From contig NZ_LN909046.1 of the NCBI RefSeq assembly GCF_001486585.1, positions 1,736,001-1,800,000 of the forward strand: a stretch of DNA of 64,000 bases. The letters run 5' to 3'. Below the pieces are notes generated by a model. The model was not told the DNA's origin and searched no databases. It saw nothing but the letters and a program-made list of their open reading frames with translations. Below are positions 43,077-52,881 of the stretch, in pieces. The stretch is from Paenibacillus senegalimassiliensis. GTDB lineage: Bacteria; Bacillota; Bacilli; Paenibacillales; Paenibacillaceae. A program made the position numbers and the translations under genes. How positions within the stretch are numbered: position 1 is the first letter of the stretch; each line of letters starts with the position of its first letter.

Positions 43077-45506
43077 TCACTCCGCTAGCGTGGTAAATAC
43101 GGCTGGATCGCCAAACGTATATTTATCCACATTGAATAGCCAATCCGAGCCTTTGAACAGGAAGAATACCACATGCTTACCTGTTACCTGAGCCGTAACA
43201 TTTGCCGAGAAGACCTGGAAATTCTGCCAACCTCCCGTTCCGGTAACAGGCACATTTGCAATAACAGGGCCGTGCATGCTATCCATTCTTACTTCTACTG
43301 TTCCCCCGGCTGTATCACTTGCGGCTTGAATGTATAGCTTCTGAGGGCTGATATGGCCAAAATCCATATAGTTGTACATCGCATACGGTTCATTGGGACC
43401 AAACAAGCCGGCCAAATATGTCTGTCCTCCGCCCGTTTCCGTTCCTAGGCTAGCTGCATTAGTATAATCCTCTGCTTCTATTTTGCCATAGGCATCTCGG
43501 GCCTTCCCCTTGACCGTGGTGAAGTTGAACCAGTCGAGATTACAAGGGAAATCAGACCCGTTCTTGCCCTTGAACACCAAGTAAACATCATGCACTCCGG
43601 TTGCCGTTCCCTCATCCACAATTCCCATAAGACTGACCCAGTTGTTCCAATCTCCCATTGCCGGGACAGGAACCTCGCTGATCATGGGCCCTGTCAGGCT
43701 ATCCAGCCGAATCTCAACTGTTCCGCCCTCATGTCCACTGGAAGCATATAACGTAACACCCGCTGCACCGCTGCCAAAGTCCAGATCGCGATATAAGGCA
43801 TAGGCTCCGTTCGTAATATGATCCAGATACCCGTCCCCGGTATGAACGCCCAGACCTTGGCTAACATCAAAGTTCTCGGCCTGCAATTTGGCAAAAGCAT
43901 TGGTCCTCGTTGGGTCACTCTTCGTAAACCGGAACCAGTTCAAGTTGAACAGGTAGTCGTCCTGCGTCTTCTGGAACAAGAAATATACATCGTGCATGCC
44001 AGTGATCTGAACCGGATTGCCCTGTTCATCCTTCAACAAGGCCACGGCATCCATGAATTGGCTCCAATCACCCGTACCTTCCACCTGAATCGTACCCACT
44101 ACAGGACCATCCAGGCCATCCAGGCGGACCTCAATCTTGCCGCCCCCGGTGGCGCTGGAGGCGCGGGCAATAACTCCGACAGCGCCCTCATTACCGAAAT
44201 CCACATTTTTGTAAGCCGCATAATGCCCATTCTGAATGCCCCCAAGCTGCAAGGAACCTTCCGGACTTCCCTCCAGCACAAAGCCCTTACCAATGTTGTA
44301 TTTTCTTACCTCAATCTTCTCATACGCATCTTTGACCGCATAGCTTAAGGGTACGTCCGCAGGCTCGAATACCGTTAAGGCCTGCACTGCACTAGAAGCG
44401 GTCCAGGAATCATAAATGCCGGATACCTTCTGGCCAACCCAGTTCCCATCCACAAGGTGATCTGCATTGCGGTGACTCCAGGCCATTTCCGTATTGAAGG
44501 CCAGCCAATCTCCCAGTTCTTCGCCAAACTGACGTTGTGCTGCGGGAATTTCATTCCCCTTCAATGCAGTTAATAGATAAGCGAAGTTGCGGAGAAGAAT
44601 AGTTTTTCCACCCTTCAAATCTCCGTTCGGACCTTCATAGTTCAGGATATTATTCTCATCCACCTGATGCTCTTTGGCAAAATTGGCTGCCTTTATGGCA
44701 TCCTCCAGATAGACCGAATCCCCAGTCGCTTGATATAATCCTACTGCCGCCCCGATAAAGGACCCTTGATTGTAGTGCGTTGCATGAGGAATCGGGCCGG
44801 CCACCGGCTCAATCCGGTCAAATACCTTGCCGTTGCCATCGGTCAGGACCGTCTTCCCCCAGGTGAAAATTTGGGTCGCTGCATCCAGATAATGAGCATC
44901 TCCGGTGATCTCATATAAGAATATGGCAGCTTGAGCGGCCGGGAAATTGATACAAGCATTTTTGGTCACATGCTCGCTATTCAGCCACCAGATTCCCCCG
45001 CCGAACGTATCGTCCCACTGCGTGTCGTACACGAAGTCGAAGTAATATTTCGCTTTGTCCAAATACCTGGCATCATTGGTGATTTCATAGGCTCTTGCAC
45101 TGCCCATGGCCCACCACATAATATCGTCGTTGAAGGGGTTGTTGGTCCAATCCGGTCCATACTTCGCCACCGTACCATCGAAGATATCATCAATCTGAGC
45201 CCGAAGCTGTGTCTTCAATTGCGGGTCTGAGGTGTGGAGATAGGCATCCATCACCAGCTCCCATAACTCCGCCTCAACCCAGAAGCCTTGATAGGCATCC
45301 CCGTGATTCGTATTCTCCCAGAAGTATTTGGCTTGCGGGTCCCAGAACTGCTCATTGAACGCCTTCATCGCCACATCGGCGTCTGTACTCTCGTACGCGC
45401 TGGCCGAAGTCGCTCCTCCGCTGAACCATACCGTGAAGACAAGCACGAACGCTAGAAGACAACTGGACATTTGGGCAACTAGCTTTTTACCATTCTTCAA
45501 TTTCAT
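43077..45506 (-). CDS. Secreted GH76 alpha-1,6-mannanase with three CBM6-like modules
   Basis: An 809-residue extracellular enzyme. A signal peptide (about 1-38, ending GGATSASA) is followed by the GH76 (alpha/alpha)6 barrel to about residue 390. FNDDIMWWAMGSARAYEIT holds the catalytic Asp pair, and THYNQGSFIGAAVGLY is family-typical. Three CBM6-like modules follow (about 400-535, 540-665 and 670-805), each with YALYRDLDFG-type and GGTVEIRLDSLTGP-type phrases. GH76 cuts the alpha-1,6-mannan backbone of yeast cell walls and related glycans; CBM6 modules would anchor it to polysaccharide. ATG 45506 has GGAGG upstream. It closes the ABC operon, 66 bp after the permease. Confidence 0.93.
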   Translation of the reverse strand: MKLKNGKKLVAQMSSCLLAFVLVFTVWFSGGATSASAYESTDADVAMKAFNEQFWDPQAKYFWENTNHGDAYQGFWVEAELWELVMDAYLHTSDPQLKTQLRAQIDDIFDGTVAKYGPDWTNNPFNDDIMWWAMGSARAYEITNDARYLDKAKYYFDFVYDTQWDDTFGGGIWWLNSEHVTKNACINFPAAQAAIFLYEITGDAHYLDAATQIFTWGKTVLTDGNGKVFDRIEPVAGPIPHATHYNQGSFIGAAVGLYQATGDSVYLEDAIKAANFAKEHQVDENNILNYEGPNGDLKGGKTILLRNFAYLLTALKGNEIPAAQRQFGEELGDWLAFNTEMAWSHRNADHLVDGNWVGQKVSGIYDSWTASSAVQALTVFEPADVPLSYAVKDAYEKIEVRKYNIGKGFVLEGSPEGSLQLGGIQNGHYAAYKNVDFGNEGAVGVIARASSATGGGKIEVRLDGLDGPVVGTIQVEGTGDWSQFMDAVALLKDEQGNPVQITGMHDVYFLFQKTQDDYLFNLNWFRFTKSDPTRTNAFAKLQAENFDVSQGLGVHTGDGYLDHITNGAYALYRDLDFGSGAAGVTLYASSGHEGGTVEIRLDSLTGPMISEVPVPAMGDWNNWVSLMGIVDEGTATGVHDVYLVFKGKNGSDFPCNLDWFNFTTVKGKARDAYGKIEAEDYTNAASLGTETGGGQTYLAGLFGPNEPYAMYNYMDFGHISPQKLYIQAASDTAGGTVEVRMDSMHGPVIANVPVTGTGGWQNFQVFSANVTAQVTGKHVVFFLFKGSDWLFNVDKYTFGDPAVFTTLAE

Positions 45507-45572
45507 TTCCAACCTCCCAAGAGCTCAGATTATGATTCATAACTATTCTCCTGCATCAGCCTTCATTCTCTG

Positions 45573-46460
45573 CTACTCCTTCACCGAACCAAGCACGATG
45601 CCATGGATTAAATAACGCTGAAGGAAGGGATAGATCAACATAATCGGAATCATGGATACCAGAATTTTTGCCGAATTCAGTGTTGTATTGGAAATTTTAT
45701 TGTATTGCTGCAACTGCTCTACCGTCAGATTTTGCATCTGATCCCGGGTAAGGCTGAGCTGCTGCAAATAGGTCTGCAGCGGAATCTTGTTATTGTCGTT
45801 AATGAGCACAATGCCGTCGAAGAAATTGTTCCAGTGCCCGACGATGACAAACAAAGTAATCGTGGCCAAGCTGGGCAGGGATACTGGCAGGAAGATTCGG
45901 ACCAATATGGTCAGCGGACCCGCTCCATCCATGAAGGCCGCCTCCTCCAGTTCCTTGGGAATGCCCTTGAAGAAGTTCATCAGCAGAATGACGTTAAATA
46001 CAGGGACTGCGCCCGGCAGCACTAGCGCCCAGATCGTGTTGATCAGCTTCAGCTCACTGATGACCATATACCAGGGGACGATCCCTCCGCTGAACAGCAT
46101 GGTAAATATGATCACCCACATATAAATATTTCTTGACTTAAACTGACCGACGCTCCTGGACAGCGGGTAGGCCATCAGGATGGTCAGCAGCATGTTGATG
46201 GCGCCCCCTAAGACAACCCGTTCCACCGAGATTACAAAGGAATTCCAAAATTTCGTATCATTCAAAATCTTTTCATAGGAAGAGAAGTTGATATCGATAG
46301 GCAGAAAGTTGACTCTTCCGGCATTTACAGCCGTGCTGCTGCTAATGGAGATGCTGATTGTATTCAGCATAGGGGCCAGCGACATGAAGGCGATAATAAT
46401 AAGCAAGGCCGTAATCAAGATATTAACGAGTCTGGATGTTAACGTCTGCGACTGTACCAT
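45573..46460 (-). CDS. Carbohydrate ABC permease, YtcP-type
   Basis: A 295-residue permease with six helices. The EAA loop LEEAAFMDGAGPLTILVRIF and the C-terminal LQRYLIHGIVLGSVKE are family hallmarks. It pairs with the LplB-type subunit 15 bp upstream, and no ATPase is encoded. Together with the lipoprotein it should import the oligomannosides released by GH76, an inference from operon context. Confidence 0.93.
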   Translation of the reverse strand: MVQSQTLTSRLVNILITALLIIIAFMSLAPMLNTISISISSSTAVNAGRVNFLPIDINFSSYEKILNDTKFWNSFVISVERVVLGGAINMLLTILMAYPLSRSVGQFKSRNIYMWVIIFTMLFSGGIVPWYMVISELKLINTIWALVLPGAVPVFNVILLMNFFKGIPKELEEAAFMDGAGPLTILVRIFLPVSLPSLATITLFVIVGHWNNFFDGIVLINDNNKIPLQTYLQQLSLTRDQMQNLTVEQLQQYNKISNTTLNSAKILVSMIPIMLIYPFLQRYLIHGIVLGSVKE

Positions 46461-46475
46461 ATAGTCATAGTCCTC

Positions 46476-47426
46476 CTAAAAAATCCTGTATCCGGCGTAT
46501 TTGGATGCCAGCTTGTAGGAGATGATGATGAGCACGAAGCTGATGACCGATTTCATCAGGCCGATGGCTGTAGCAAAGGAATACTGCATATTGATCAGAC
46601 CCATTCGATAAACAAACGTATCAATGATATCCCCTGTCTCGTATACCAGCGGGTTATACATGTTGAACACCTGATCAAAGCCCGCATTAAGCACATTGCC
46701 CAAGCTAAGCGTACCCAGCAGTACAATGGTCGGGAATATGCCCGGCAAGGTGATATGCAGCATTTGCTTCCATCTATTCGCGCCATCCAGAGCCGCCGAC
46801 TCGTATAAGGCCGGATTGATGGCCGTTAAAGCGGCCAAATAAATGATCGTCCCGTAACCAAACTCCTTCCAGGTATCGGTCAGGATCAGCAACGGGCGGA
46901 ACCAGGTATTACTCGCCAGGAACATAATCCTTTCCAGCCCCAGCAGCTCCAGCAGATTGTTCACCATCCCATCGTAGGAGAAGATCATGGTCAGCATCGT
47001 CCCCAAGACAACCCAGGACATGAAGTGAGGCAAATAAACGATGGTCTGAACCGTGCTCTTGAACATCTTAAGCCGAACCTCATGCAGCAGCAGCGCGAAA
47101 ACAATCGGGACGATCAATCCCAGTACAATTTTCCCAACCGCGATTACCATGGTATTGATGAAAATCTGCTGGCTATCGGGAAGCTGGAACATATAAGTGA
47201 AATTATCCAGCCCTACCCAGGGGGATCTGCTGATCCCCTTGGCAGGAATGAATCGCTGGAACGCCATGACCGCGCCAAACATCGGTACAATGGAGAAGAT
47301 GAACAGCATGATCATGCCAGGCAGCAGCATCGCATGGTAGGTAAGTCCGTTCATCCGCTGCCGGATACGGCTGTTGCGCAGCGGTATATGCGGTCTGCGG
47401 CTTAATTCAGTTTCGGTCTGAGCCAT
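46476..47426 (-). CDS. Carbohydrate ABC permease, LplB-type
   Basis: A 316-residue permease. MIMLFIFSIVPMFGAVMAFQ is helix one and the start of the conserved loop, YESAALDGANRWKQMLHITL is the EAA loop, and the end KLASKYAGYRIF is typical. The first 30 residues are polar and basic (ELSRRPHIPLRNSRIRQRMN), a cytosolic tail. It lies 28 bp downstream of the lipoprotein gene. Confidence 0.93.
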   Translation of the reverse strand: MAQTETELSRRPHIPLRNSRIRQRMNGLTYHAMLLPGMIMLFIFSIVPMFGAVMAFQRFIPAKGISRSPWVGLDNFTYMFQLPDSQQIFINTMVIAVGKIVLGLIVPIVFALLLHEVRLKMFKSTVQTIVYLPHFMSWVVLGTMLTMIFSYDGMVNNLLELLGLERIMFLASNTWFRPLLILTDTWKEFGYGTIIYLAALTAINPALYESAALDGANRWKQMLHITLPGIFPTIVLLGTLSLGNVLNAGFDQVFNMYNPLVYETGDIIDTFVYRMGLINMQYSFATAIGLMKSVISFVLIIISYKLASKYAGYRIF

Positions 47427-47454
47427 GTTTTATCACATCCTGCACCCAAAGTCA

Positions 47455-49104
47455 TTACGCATTAATCTCGGCCAAAATTTCGTCTCCGCCCGTGCGGTGC
47501 CAGGTCTCAACGAACTTGTCGAACTCGCTGATCGGCGCTTCGCCCATAATAATCTTCAGGATGGTTTCTTCCTCCATCTTCTTCAAGTTGGTCCATTTCA
47601 GCTTCATCGTTTCCGTTGTGCCATAGAAGCCTGCCAGGATGACCTCCAGATTCGGGTTATTGGCTTCCCGTTGTCCTTCAATACGCGAGAGGTATTCACC
47701 ATACGTATTCACATCTACCTCATTGCCTTTTTCCTTGAATTCCTGATAAGCCCGAAGCGATACGATACGGTCCTCCTGAATGATAGACTCGTCACCCGCT
47801 TCGTCGGCCTTGATAATATCCTCGTAATACCTTTTCAGCACATCATCATAGTCAACCTGCATAGGAATTTGTGTCGGGTCATTATTCCAGCGGCTGTTAT
47901 CGGTCAAGAGCTCGTCAGGATGGTCCAGCTTGTATTGCACTGCATCCTCTGTCAAGGAATATAAGAAATCGGTTGTCACATTAACGGACTTCATAATCGC
48001 TTCCGGATGAGGATAGCTTTTCTTCACAACCACGATTCCGCCACCCACCGGGTCTTGACGGATGGTCTTGAACTTGCCGTTGTCATCCACAGGGGCCGAT
48101 ACAGCTACCCACTTTGCCTCCGGCGTTTGCTTGATGGAATCCTTATAGTTGGTGTAGCCGATCCACCAAGGATTGAACAGCATACCCACCTGGCCGTTAA
48201 TTACCAGCGCTTCCTTCTCCTCATTGGAACGAATGACAAATTGCTTGTCAATCAGGCCCTCCTTGTAGCGGTCGCTCAAATCCTGCAGAGCTTCCTTCAT
48301 TTCCGGCTGTACCGAGCCATATACAACCTGGCCCTCTGCATTCTTAATCCATTGCGTCGGGAAAGCATCATAGGCGGCAAATACCGGCGAGAAGTTCATA
48401 GCGTTCTGGTCCATCACAAAGCCGCCCGTCTTTCCCGTCCCCGAGGCATCCTTCTCCATAAAGGTTCGTGCCAGATTCCAGACATCATCTAATGTTTTGG
48501 GAAGCTCTGCGCCCACCTTATCGACCCAGTCCTTTCTCACCCACAACAATTGATGCTGGTTGCCTATGTTGGTCATCGGCAAGCCCATAATCTTACCATC
48601 GACCTTCACCTGATCGAGCAACAAGTCTCCATAGGAGCCGTAAAATTCCTTCACTCCCTCAGAAGCCGTCTTTTCATAAATTTCCGTTAAGTCAGCGATC
48701 AGATCATTATCAACCAACTGATTGAACAACTCGCGGTCAACCAGCATGACATCCGGCAAATCTCCAGTTGTCATGGATAAAGATAGCTTCTGCTTCATAT
48801 CGTCGGTCTCCCAGGCTACCTTCGCTTTTACATTGACCTTGCTCTCTACATACCGGGTTGCCAGGTTGTTCTCGATCGTGTCACCTTCCGGCAGATTGTT
48901 AATATGATTCGTGTGACGGCCAATCGTAAATTCTACGGGCTTCTCATATTTTCCGTAGGGCTCGTAATTGATTCCATTCTCCCCGGGAGCCATGGTATCG
49001 GCAGCATTACCGCTCCCATTGCTACTTCCTCCTCCGCAACCCGTGACTGTCAGCATGCTCAGGCACACTGCCATAATCAAAGCCCATTTCCACCTTTTCT
49101 GCAT
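47455..49104 (-). CDS. Extracellular carbohydrate-binding lipoprotein (mannan operon)
   Basis: A 549-residue LipO-type solute-binding lipoprotein. The signal MQKRWKWALIMAVCLSMLTV ends in a TGCGGG lipobox with Cys about 23, followed by a Ser/Gly/Asn linker. SMTTGDLPDVMLVDRELFNQ and GKIMGLPMTNIGNQHQLLWV are conserved ligand-lobe blocks. It heads the transport operon, with a cre site 32 bp upstream of its start. The inferred ligand is an alpha-mannooligosaccharide, from the downstream GH76. Confidence 0.93.
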   Translation of the reverse strand: MQKRWKWALIMAVCLSMLTVTGCGGGSSNGSGNAADTMAPGENGINYEPYGKYEKPVEFTIGRHTNHINNLPEGDTIENNLATRYVESKVNVKAKVAWETDDMKQKLSLSMTTGDLPDVMLVDRELFNQLVDNDLIADLTEIYEKTASEGVKEFYGSYGDLLLDQVKVDGKIMGLPMTNIGNQHQLLWVRKDWVDKVGAELPKTLDDVWNLARTFMEKDASGTGKTGGFVMDQNAMNFSPVFAAYDAFPTQWIKNAEGQVVYGSVQPEMKEALQDLSDRYKEGLIDKQFVIRSNEEKEALVINGQVGMLFNPWWIGYTNYKDSIKQTPEAKWVAVSAPVDDNGKFKTIRQDPVGGGIVVVKKSYPHPEAIMKSVNVTTDFLYSLTEDAVQYKLDHPDELLTDNSRWNNDPTQIPMQVDYDDVLKRYYEDIIKADEAGDESIIQEDRIVSLRAYQEFKEKGNEVDVNTYGEYLSRIEGQREANNPNLEVILAGFYGTTETMKLKWTNLKKMEEETILKIIMGEAPISEFDKFVETWHRTGGDEILAEINA

Positions 49105-49136
49105 CGCACTAACCCCTTTATTGGTTTATGCCCTAA

Positions 49137-49152
49137 TTGTAACCGCTTGCAA
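49137..49152 (-). promoter_or_regulatory. Catabolite-responsive element (cre)
   Basis: TTGTAACCGCTTGCAA fits every fixed position of the CcpA consensus WTGNAANCGNWNNCAW. It lies just upstream of the mannan-operon lipoprotein gene, so glucose repression by CcpA is expected. Confidence 0.8.
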
Positions 49153-49227
49153 ATGAGGTCTCTATGCAACGTTTTTTGGATTCGTAGCACGATTTATATT
49201 AGTTTTCGAATAAAGTCCTTCCTTCAT

Positions 49228-50868
49228 CTATAAGGGCTGGTAAGGAAGTCTGATGATCACCGTAGTGCCCACCTTGGCTTCACTAATCAGTTCCAAACCA
49301 TACGTGGTGCCATAATACAGCTTGATTCGGTCATTGACGTTACGGATGCCATACCCACTACTCTCTGCAATTAATAGCATTTGTTGCTGTGTAGGCGACA
49401 TGCCAATTCCGTTATCCTCCACCCTCATTTCCAGTATTCCGCGCTCGGCATAAACCGAGATCGCTAGCTGATGCTCGCCTTCACCAGGCTCCGCAAAGCC
49501 ATGCTTGATGGCATTCTCCACAATCGGTTGCAGGATAAAATGAATAATGCGGTAGTTGAGCAGCTCCGGGTCCACCTGATAATCCACCTCAAAATTCCCG
49601 TCATGCAAAATGAATTGCAAATCAAGGTAAGCCTTGATGTTCTCCAGTTCATCCTGGATCGTCACCTGGTTTTTCCCTTTGTTCAGGGCTGTTCGGTAAA
49701 ATTTGGCCAAAGCGTTCACCATATAACCGGTTTCAATATCCTGCTTCTTGACGGCCCTCCAATTAATAAACGATAAGGTATTGTATAGGAAATGCGGATT
49801 GATCTGGGCAATCAACTGGTTATACTCACTTTCCTTCTTGGCAATCTCCGCCTGGTACACCTGGCTGATTAACTGATTAATTCGCCGCAGCATCTTCCCG
49901 ATTCCGTTGGTCAGTTCCCCGAACTCATCTCGGGAATGGCTCTGAATGATAATCCCCAGGTTGTTCTGCTCCACCTTGTCGACCTTGTTCTTGAGATGCA
50001 CAATTCGGCGGGTAAAACTGCTGGAGAAGATATAAATCAGACTGAACGTAATGAGCAGGCTTAGCACAATAACAAAGAAAGTAATCTGAAAAATCGTCAG
50101 CGCATTCTTATAGGCATTGGCGTGGGATACCGAGAAGTGCAACGTCCAATCATTGTTGTTCAACGCCTTCCGCAGTTCGGTAGTCCGCTCGGAATGCACC
50201 ATTTGCTGCTTGGCTGCCGGATAAATGATCTGCTGCTGTTCATTTTCAATAGAAACGGAAATATGCTCGGATAGACCCTCGAGACTTGAGAAGATACTGT
50301 CATAGCGAATGGAAATGACCATATAGCTGCTTGTCTTTCCGTTGCCGATTAATTGTTGTAGTAGATATACCTGCTTGTCATGTACAATCCACCGCTTACT
50401 GTCGTTCCCGTCAAACCACGGCTTATTCTTGAGTTCGCTTAAGGGGTGAATATTGTCCCGGATACCCAGCAAATCCCCTGAGGTATAGAATTCGACCTCC
50501 TCAATATCGGCGTCCATGAACTTGGTCTGTGAGATCAGAGGGTCCATGATATCGCGAAAGTCCAGATAGATATTGAAGTAACTGTCCTCGTAATTTTTCA
50601 GAAATATCCGGGAGAACTCCCGATTCAGCACAATAAATTCACTGAGCATGTTGTAACGATTGATCTTGTAATCGAGAATATTCACCGTCTGCTCCAGACT
50701 GGACTGGGCTTCACTGTTCATTTCGTTCATCTGAATATTGTAAGATTGCGAGAAAGATAACAGCCCCAGCAGCAGGATGGGAATCAAGGCGATGATAAGA
50801 TGAGAGAGTAGCAACTTATCGCGGAACTTAAGGTCATTAAATTTGCTTTTGATCAACCGAATCATCAT
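49228..50868 (-). CDS. Sensor histidine kinase, YesM-type
   Basis: A 546-residue membrane kinase. Helix one is at about 20-42, the extracellular sensor runs to about 255, helix two (FQITFFVIVLSLLITFSLIY) follows, then a HAMP domain and a His-kinase domain. QLIAQINPHFLYNTLSFINW carries the phosphorylated His. The ATP-binding part has LQPIVENAIKHGF and VEDNGIGM. It probably senses mannan oligosaccharides and phosphorylates the regulator encoded 3 bp upstream. Confidence 0.94.
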   Translation of the reverse strand: MMIRLIKSKFNDLKFRDKLLLSHLIIALIPILLLGLLSFSQSYNIQMNEMNSEAQSSLEQTVNILDYKINRYNMLSEFIVLNREFSRIFLKNYEDSYFNIYLDFRDIMDPLISQTKFMDADIEEVEFYTSGDLLGIRDNIHPLSELKNKPWFDGNDSKRWIVHDKQVYLLQQLIGNGKTSSYMVISIRYDSIFSSLEGLSEHISVSIENEQQQIIYPAAKQQMVHSERTTELRKALNNNDWTLHFSVSHANAYKNALTIFQITFFVIVLSLLITFSLIYIFSSSFTRRIVHLKNKVDKVEQNNLGIIIQSHSRDEFGELTNGIGKMLRRINQLISQVYQAEIAKKESEYNQLIAQINPHFLYNTLSFINWRAVKKQDIETGYMVNALAKFYRTALNKGKNQVTIQDELENIKAYLDLQFILHDGNFEVDYQVDPELLNYRIIHFILQPIVENAIKHGFAEPGEGEHQLAISVYAERGILEMRVEDNGIGMSPTQQQMLLIAESSGYGIRNVNDRIKLYYGTTYGLELISEAKVGTTVIIRLPYQPL

Positions 50869-50871
50869 GAT

Positions 50872-51582
50872 TTAGCCCTTTCTGTACTGAGCGGGGCTGA
50901 CACCATACTTCGTCTTGAACAGCTTGCAGAAGTAGGACGGATTATCAATGCCTACAAATTCCGCAATATCGTTGATCTTCATATTGGACTTACTGAGCAA
51001 ATAGTTGGCCTTCCGCAAGCGGTAATCCGTTAAATACTTCGAGAAATTAACCCCGGCCTCTTTCTTGAACAAAATACTTAAATAGCCTGGCGAAAGGTAT
51101 ACCTCATTGGCCGCATCCGATAAGGATATGTCCCGCTGAAAGTGATTCTTCACAAAATCCTTCACTTGCTGGATCACCTTGGATTCCTCTGTTGTCCTGT
51201 TTGGCTCCACAAAGGCTTGTTCTTCCGTAATCTCCTCCATCACCTCTACAAATTCTTCATGAATCAAGGGCTTCAGCAAGTAGTTAACTACGCCAAGCTT
51301 AATCGCGCTTCTGGCATATTCAAATTCTCCGTAACCACTGCAAATGACAATCTTCAAATTCTCCTGCACCTTCCGCGCGGCCTGGCATAACTCAATCCCG
51401 TTCATCAAGGGCATCTTCACATCGGTAATGAGGATATCGATACTGCTGCGCTTCAGTATTTTTTCGGCTGCGTGTCCGTTCTCGGCTTCCAGAATGCGGC
51501 AAGGAAATTTGTGTTGAATAATCAAGTTTTTGATTCCTTCTCGCTCCGTGCTTTCATCATCAACTACCAATACGTTCATCAT
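50872..51582 (-). CDS. Response regulator with AraC output, YesN-type (short)
   Basis: A 236-residue regulator. The receiver domain (1-120) has VVDDE, phospho-Asp in DILITDVKMPLMNG, and Lys in INYLLKPL-like VVNYLLKPL. The AraC double HTH (about 140-236: DISLSDAANEVYLSPGYLSI and MKINDIAEFVGIDNPSYFCK) follows directly. Most YesN-type regulators are near 500 residues with a long middle domain; here it is absent. ATG 51582 is chosen because the longer frame lacks a ribosome site. It precedes the kinase gene by 3 bp. Confidence 0.93.
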   Translation of the reverse strand: MMNVLVVDDESTEREGIKNLIIQHKFPCRILEAENGHAAEKILKRSSIDILITDVKMPLMNGIELCQAARKVQENLKIVICSGYGEFEYARSAIKLGVVNYLLKPLIHEEFVEVMEEITEEQAFVEPNRTTEESKVIQQVKDFVKNHFQRDISLSDAANEVYLSPGYLSILFKKEAGVNFSKYLTDYRLRKANYLLSKSNMKINDIAEFVGIDNPSYFCKLFKTKYGVSPAQYRKG

Positions 51583-51612
51583 GCGATCGCCCCCAGAAGG
51601 TAAAATAAAAAA

Positions 51613-51626
51613 ATGAAGCGCTTCCA
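51613..51626 (-). promoter_or_regulatory. cre-like site upstream of YesN-type gene
   Basis: GAAGCGCTTC at 51615-51624 is a perfect palindrome matching the cre core, but the outer TG/CA pair is imperfect. It lies 33 bp before the YesN-type start. Confidence 0.45.
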
Positions 51627-51761
51627 ATAAACATAGTATATTAATATAATATTTATCTGTAAATGAGACTATGATCCGCCATTTTCTACATCATCATTGC
51701 AACATATCATGGTATATCCTTTTCCACATTCACCTTTCTGCAATTAGGAATAGGCAAACAA

Positions 51762-51798
51762 AAGAAATCCGCAAGCAATGGATGCTCACGGATTTCTT
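51762..51798 (-). terminator. Terminator of the Gfo/Idh-ThuA operon
   Basis: AAGAAATCCG pairs with CGGATTTCTT, with an inner AGCA/TGCT pair, and TTGTTTG follows on the minus strand. 33 bp after the last stop. Confidence 0.75.
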
Positions 51799-51830
51799 GT
51801 TCTGGGCAAGGGTCAGAATAATCAGAACCC

Positions 51831-52868
51831 TTATCCCTTTTGGGTGATGCTGAAGATTTGTTCGATAAGCTGCATGACCTTGCGGACTTCATGATTCTTC
51901 ACGATTGGCTCTGCGCCTTCACGAACGACCTCATAGAAGTTCTGGTAGAAAGGCGCATACTCCGCTTTCGGTTCCGGGAAGGTCAGCTTCTCGGTAGCCT
52001 CTTCGGATGGAGGTGCCATCGTTTTGGTCAAGCCTACGCCAGCTTGAATTGGCGCCGGGGCTTGAACATCCTCGCGACCCGTAGCGGCAATGATTTCGCC
52101 TGACAGATCCCAATCATCGATCTTCGCGGTTCCTTCCAAGCCTTTCACATACCAGCGAGGTAGCTTGGTGTAGTTCGTCGTTCCCACTTCCACCAAGGCT
52201 CTAACACCGTTCTCGAAGGTAATATAGCTCATAAAGCCATCATCCACTTCATCACCCAGGATGAAGCTGAGGTCTGCCTGCACGCTCTTGATAGGGCTAT
52301 CAATCAGCCACAACAATTGATCTAACAGATGGACACCCCAGTCCAACAGCATACCGCCGCCATGCTGTTGCAGATGGCGCCAGTCTCCTGGAATCCCGTT
52401 GGCTCCCTGCACACGGGATTCGAGTTGGAACAGGCTGCCGATGGTTTTCTTCTGATACAACTCGCGAATAATGAGGAAATCCGGGTCCCAACGACGGTTT
52501 TGATGTACCATGAACACCTTGCCCGTCTCCTCGGCAACCGCCAGGATGTCATCAAGCTCCTGCGTGCTCATCGCCACAGGCTTCTCACAAATCACATGCT
52601 TGCCAGCCCGCAAAGCTTGGATGGCTATTTCCTTGTGAGAGTCATTAGGTGTAGCTACAAGAACAGCTTCAATATTTGAGTCATTTAACACGTCTTCAAG
52701 GCTTTCATAAGCCTCCAAGCCTTTATCTTTGGAGAGCTGCCGTCTTTCCCCGGAGATATCATAGGTCCCTACGACACGAACCCGGTCCTGCTCCGTAGGA
52801 ATCAGATGGTGAGTATGGTAAGAACCCATACCGCCGTAGCCAATTACGGCCAAGTTGATGATTGACAT
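51831..52868 (-). CDS. Gfo/Idh/MocA oxidoreductase A
   Basis: A 345-residue NAD(P)-dependent sugar dehydrogenase. MSIINLAVIGYGGMGSYHTH has the Rossmann GxGxxG. ICEKPVAMSTQELDD holds the catalytic EKP Lys. QHGGGMLLDWGVHLLDQLLW contains the Asp-x-x-x-His pair of this family. It usually oxidises a ring hydroxyl of a sugar or polyol. ATG 52868 has AAAGGAG upstream. Last in a five-gene operon, 13 bp after an isomerase-like gene. Confidence 0.93.
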   Translation of the reverse strand: MSIINLAVIGYGGMGSYHTHHLIPTEQDRVRVVGTYDISGERRQLSKDKGLEAYESLEDVLNDSNIEAVLVATPNDSHKEIAIQALRAGKHVICEKPVAMSTQELDDILAVAEETGKVFMVHQNRRWDPDFLIIRELYQKKTIGSLFQLESRVQGANGIPGDWRHLQQHGGGMLLDWGVHLLDQLLWLIDSPIKSVQADLSFILGDEVDDGFMSYITFENGVRALVEVGTTNYTKLPRWYVKGLEGTAKIDDWDLSGEIIAATGREDVQAPAPIQAGVGLTKTMAPPSEEATEKLTFPEPKAEYAPFYQNFYEVVREGAEPIVKNHEVRKVMQLIEQIFSITQKG

Positions 52869-52881
52869 ACTTATTGCTCCT

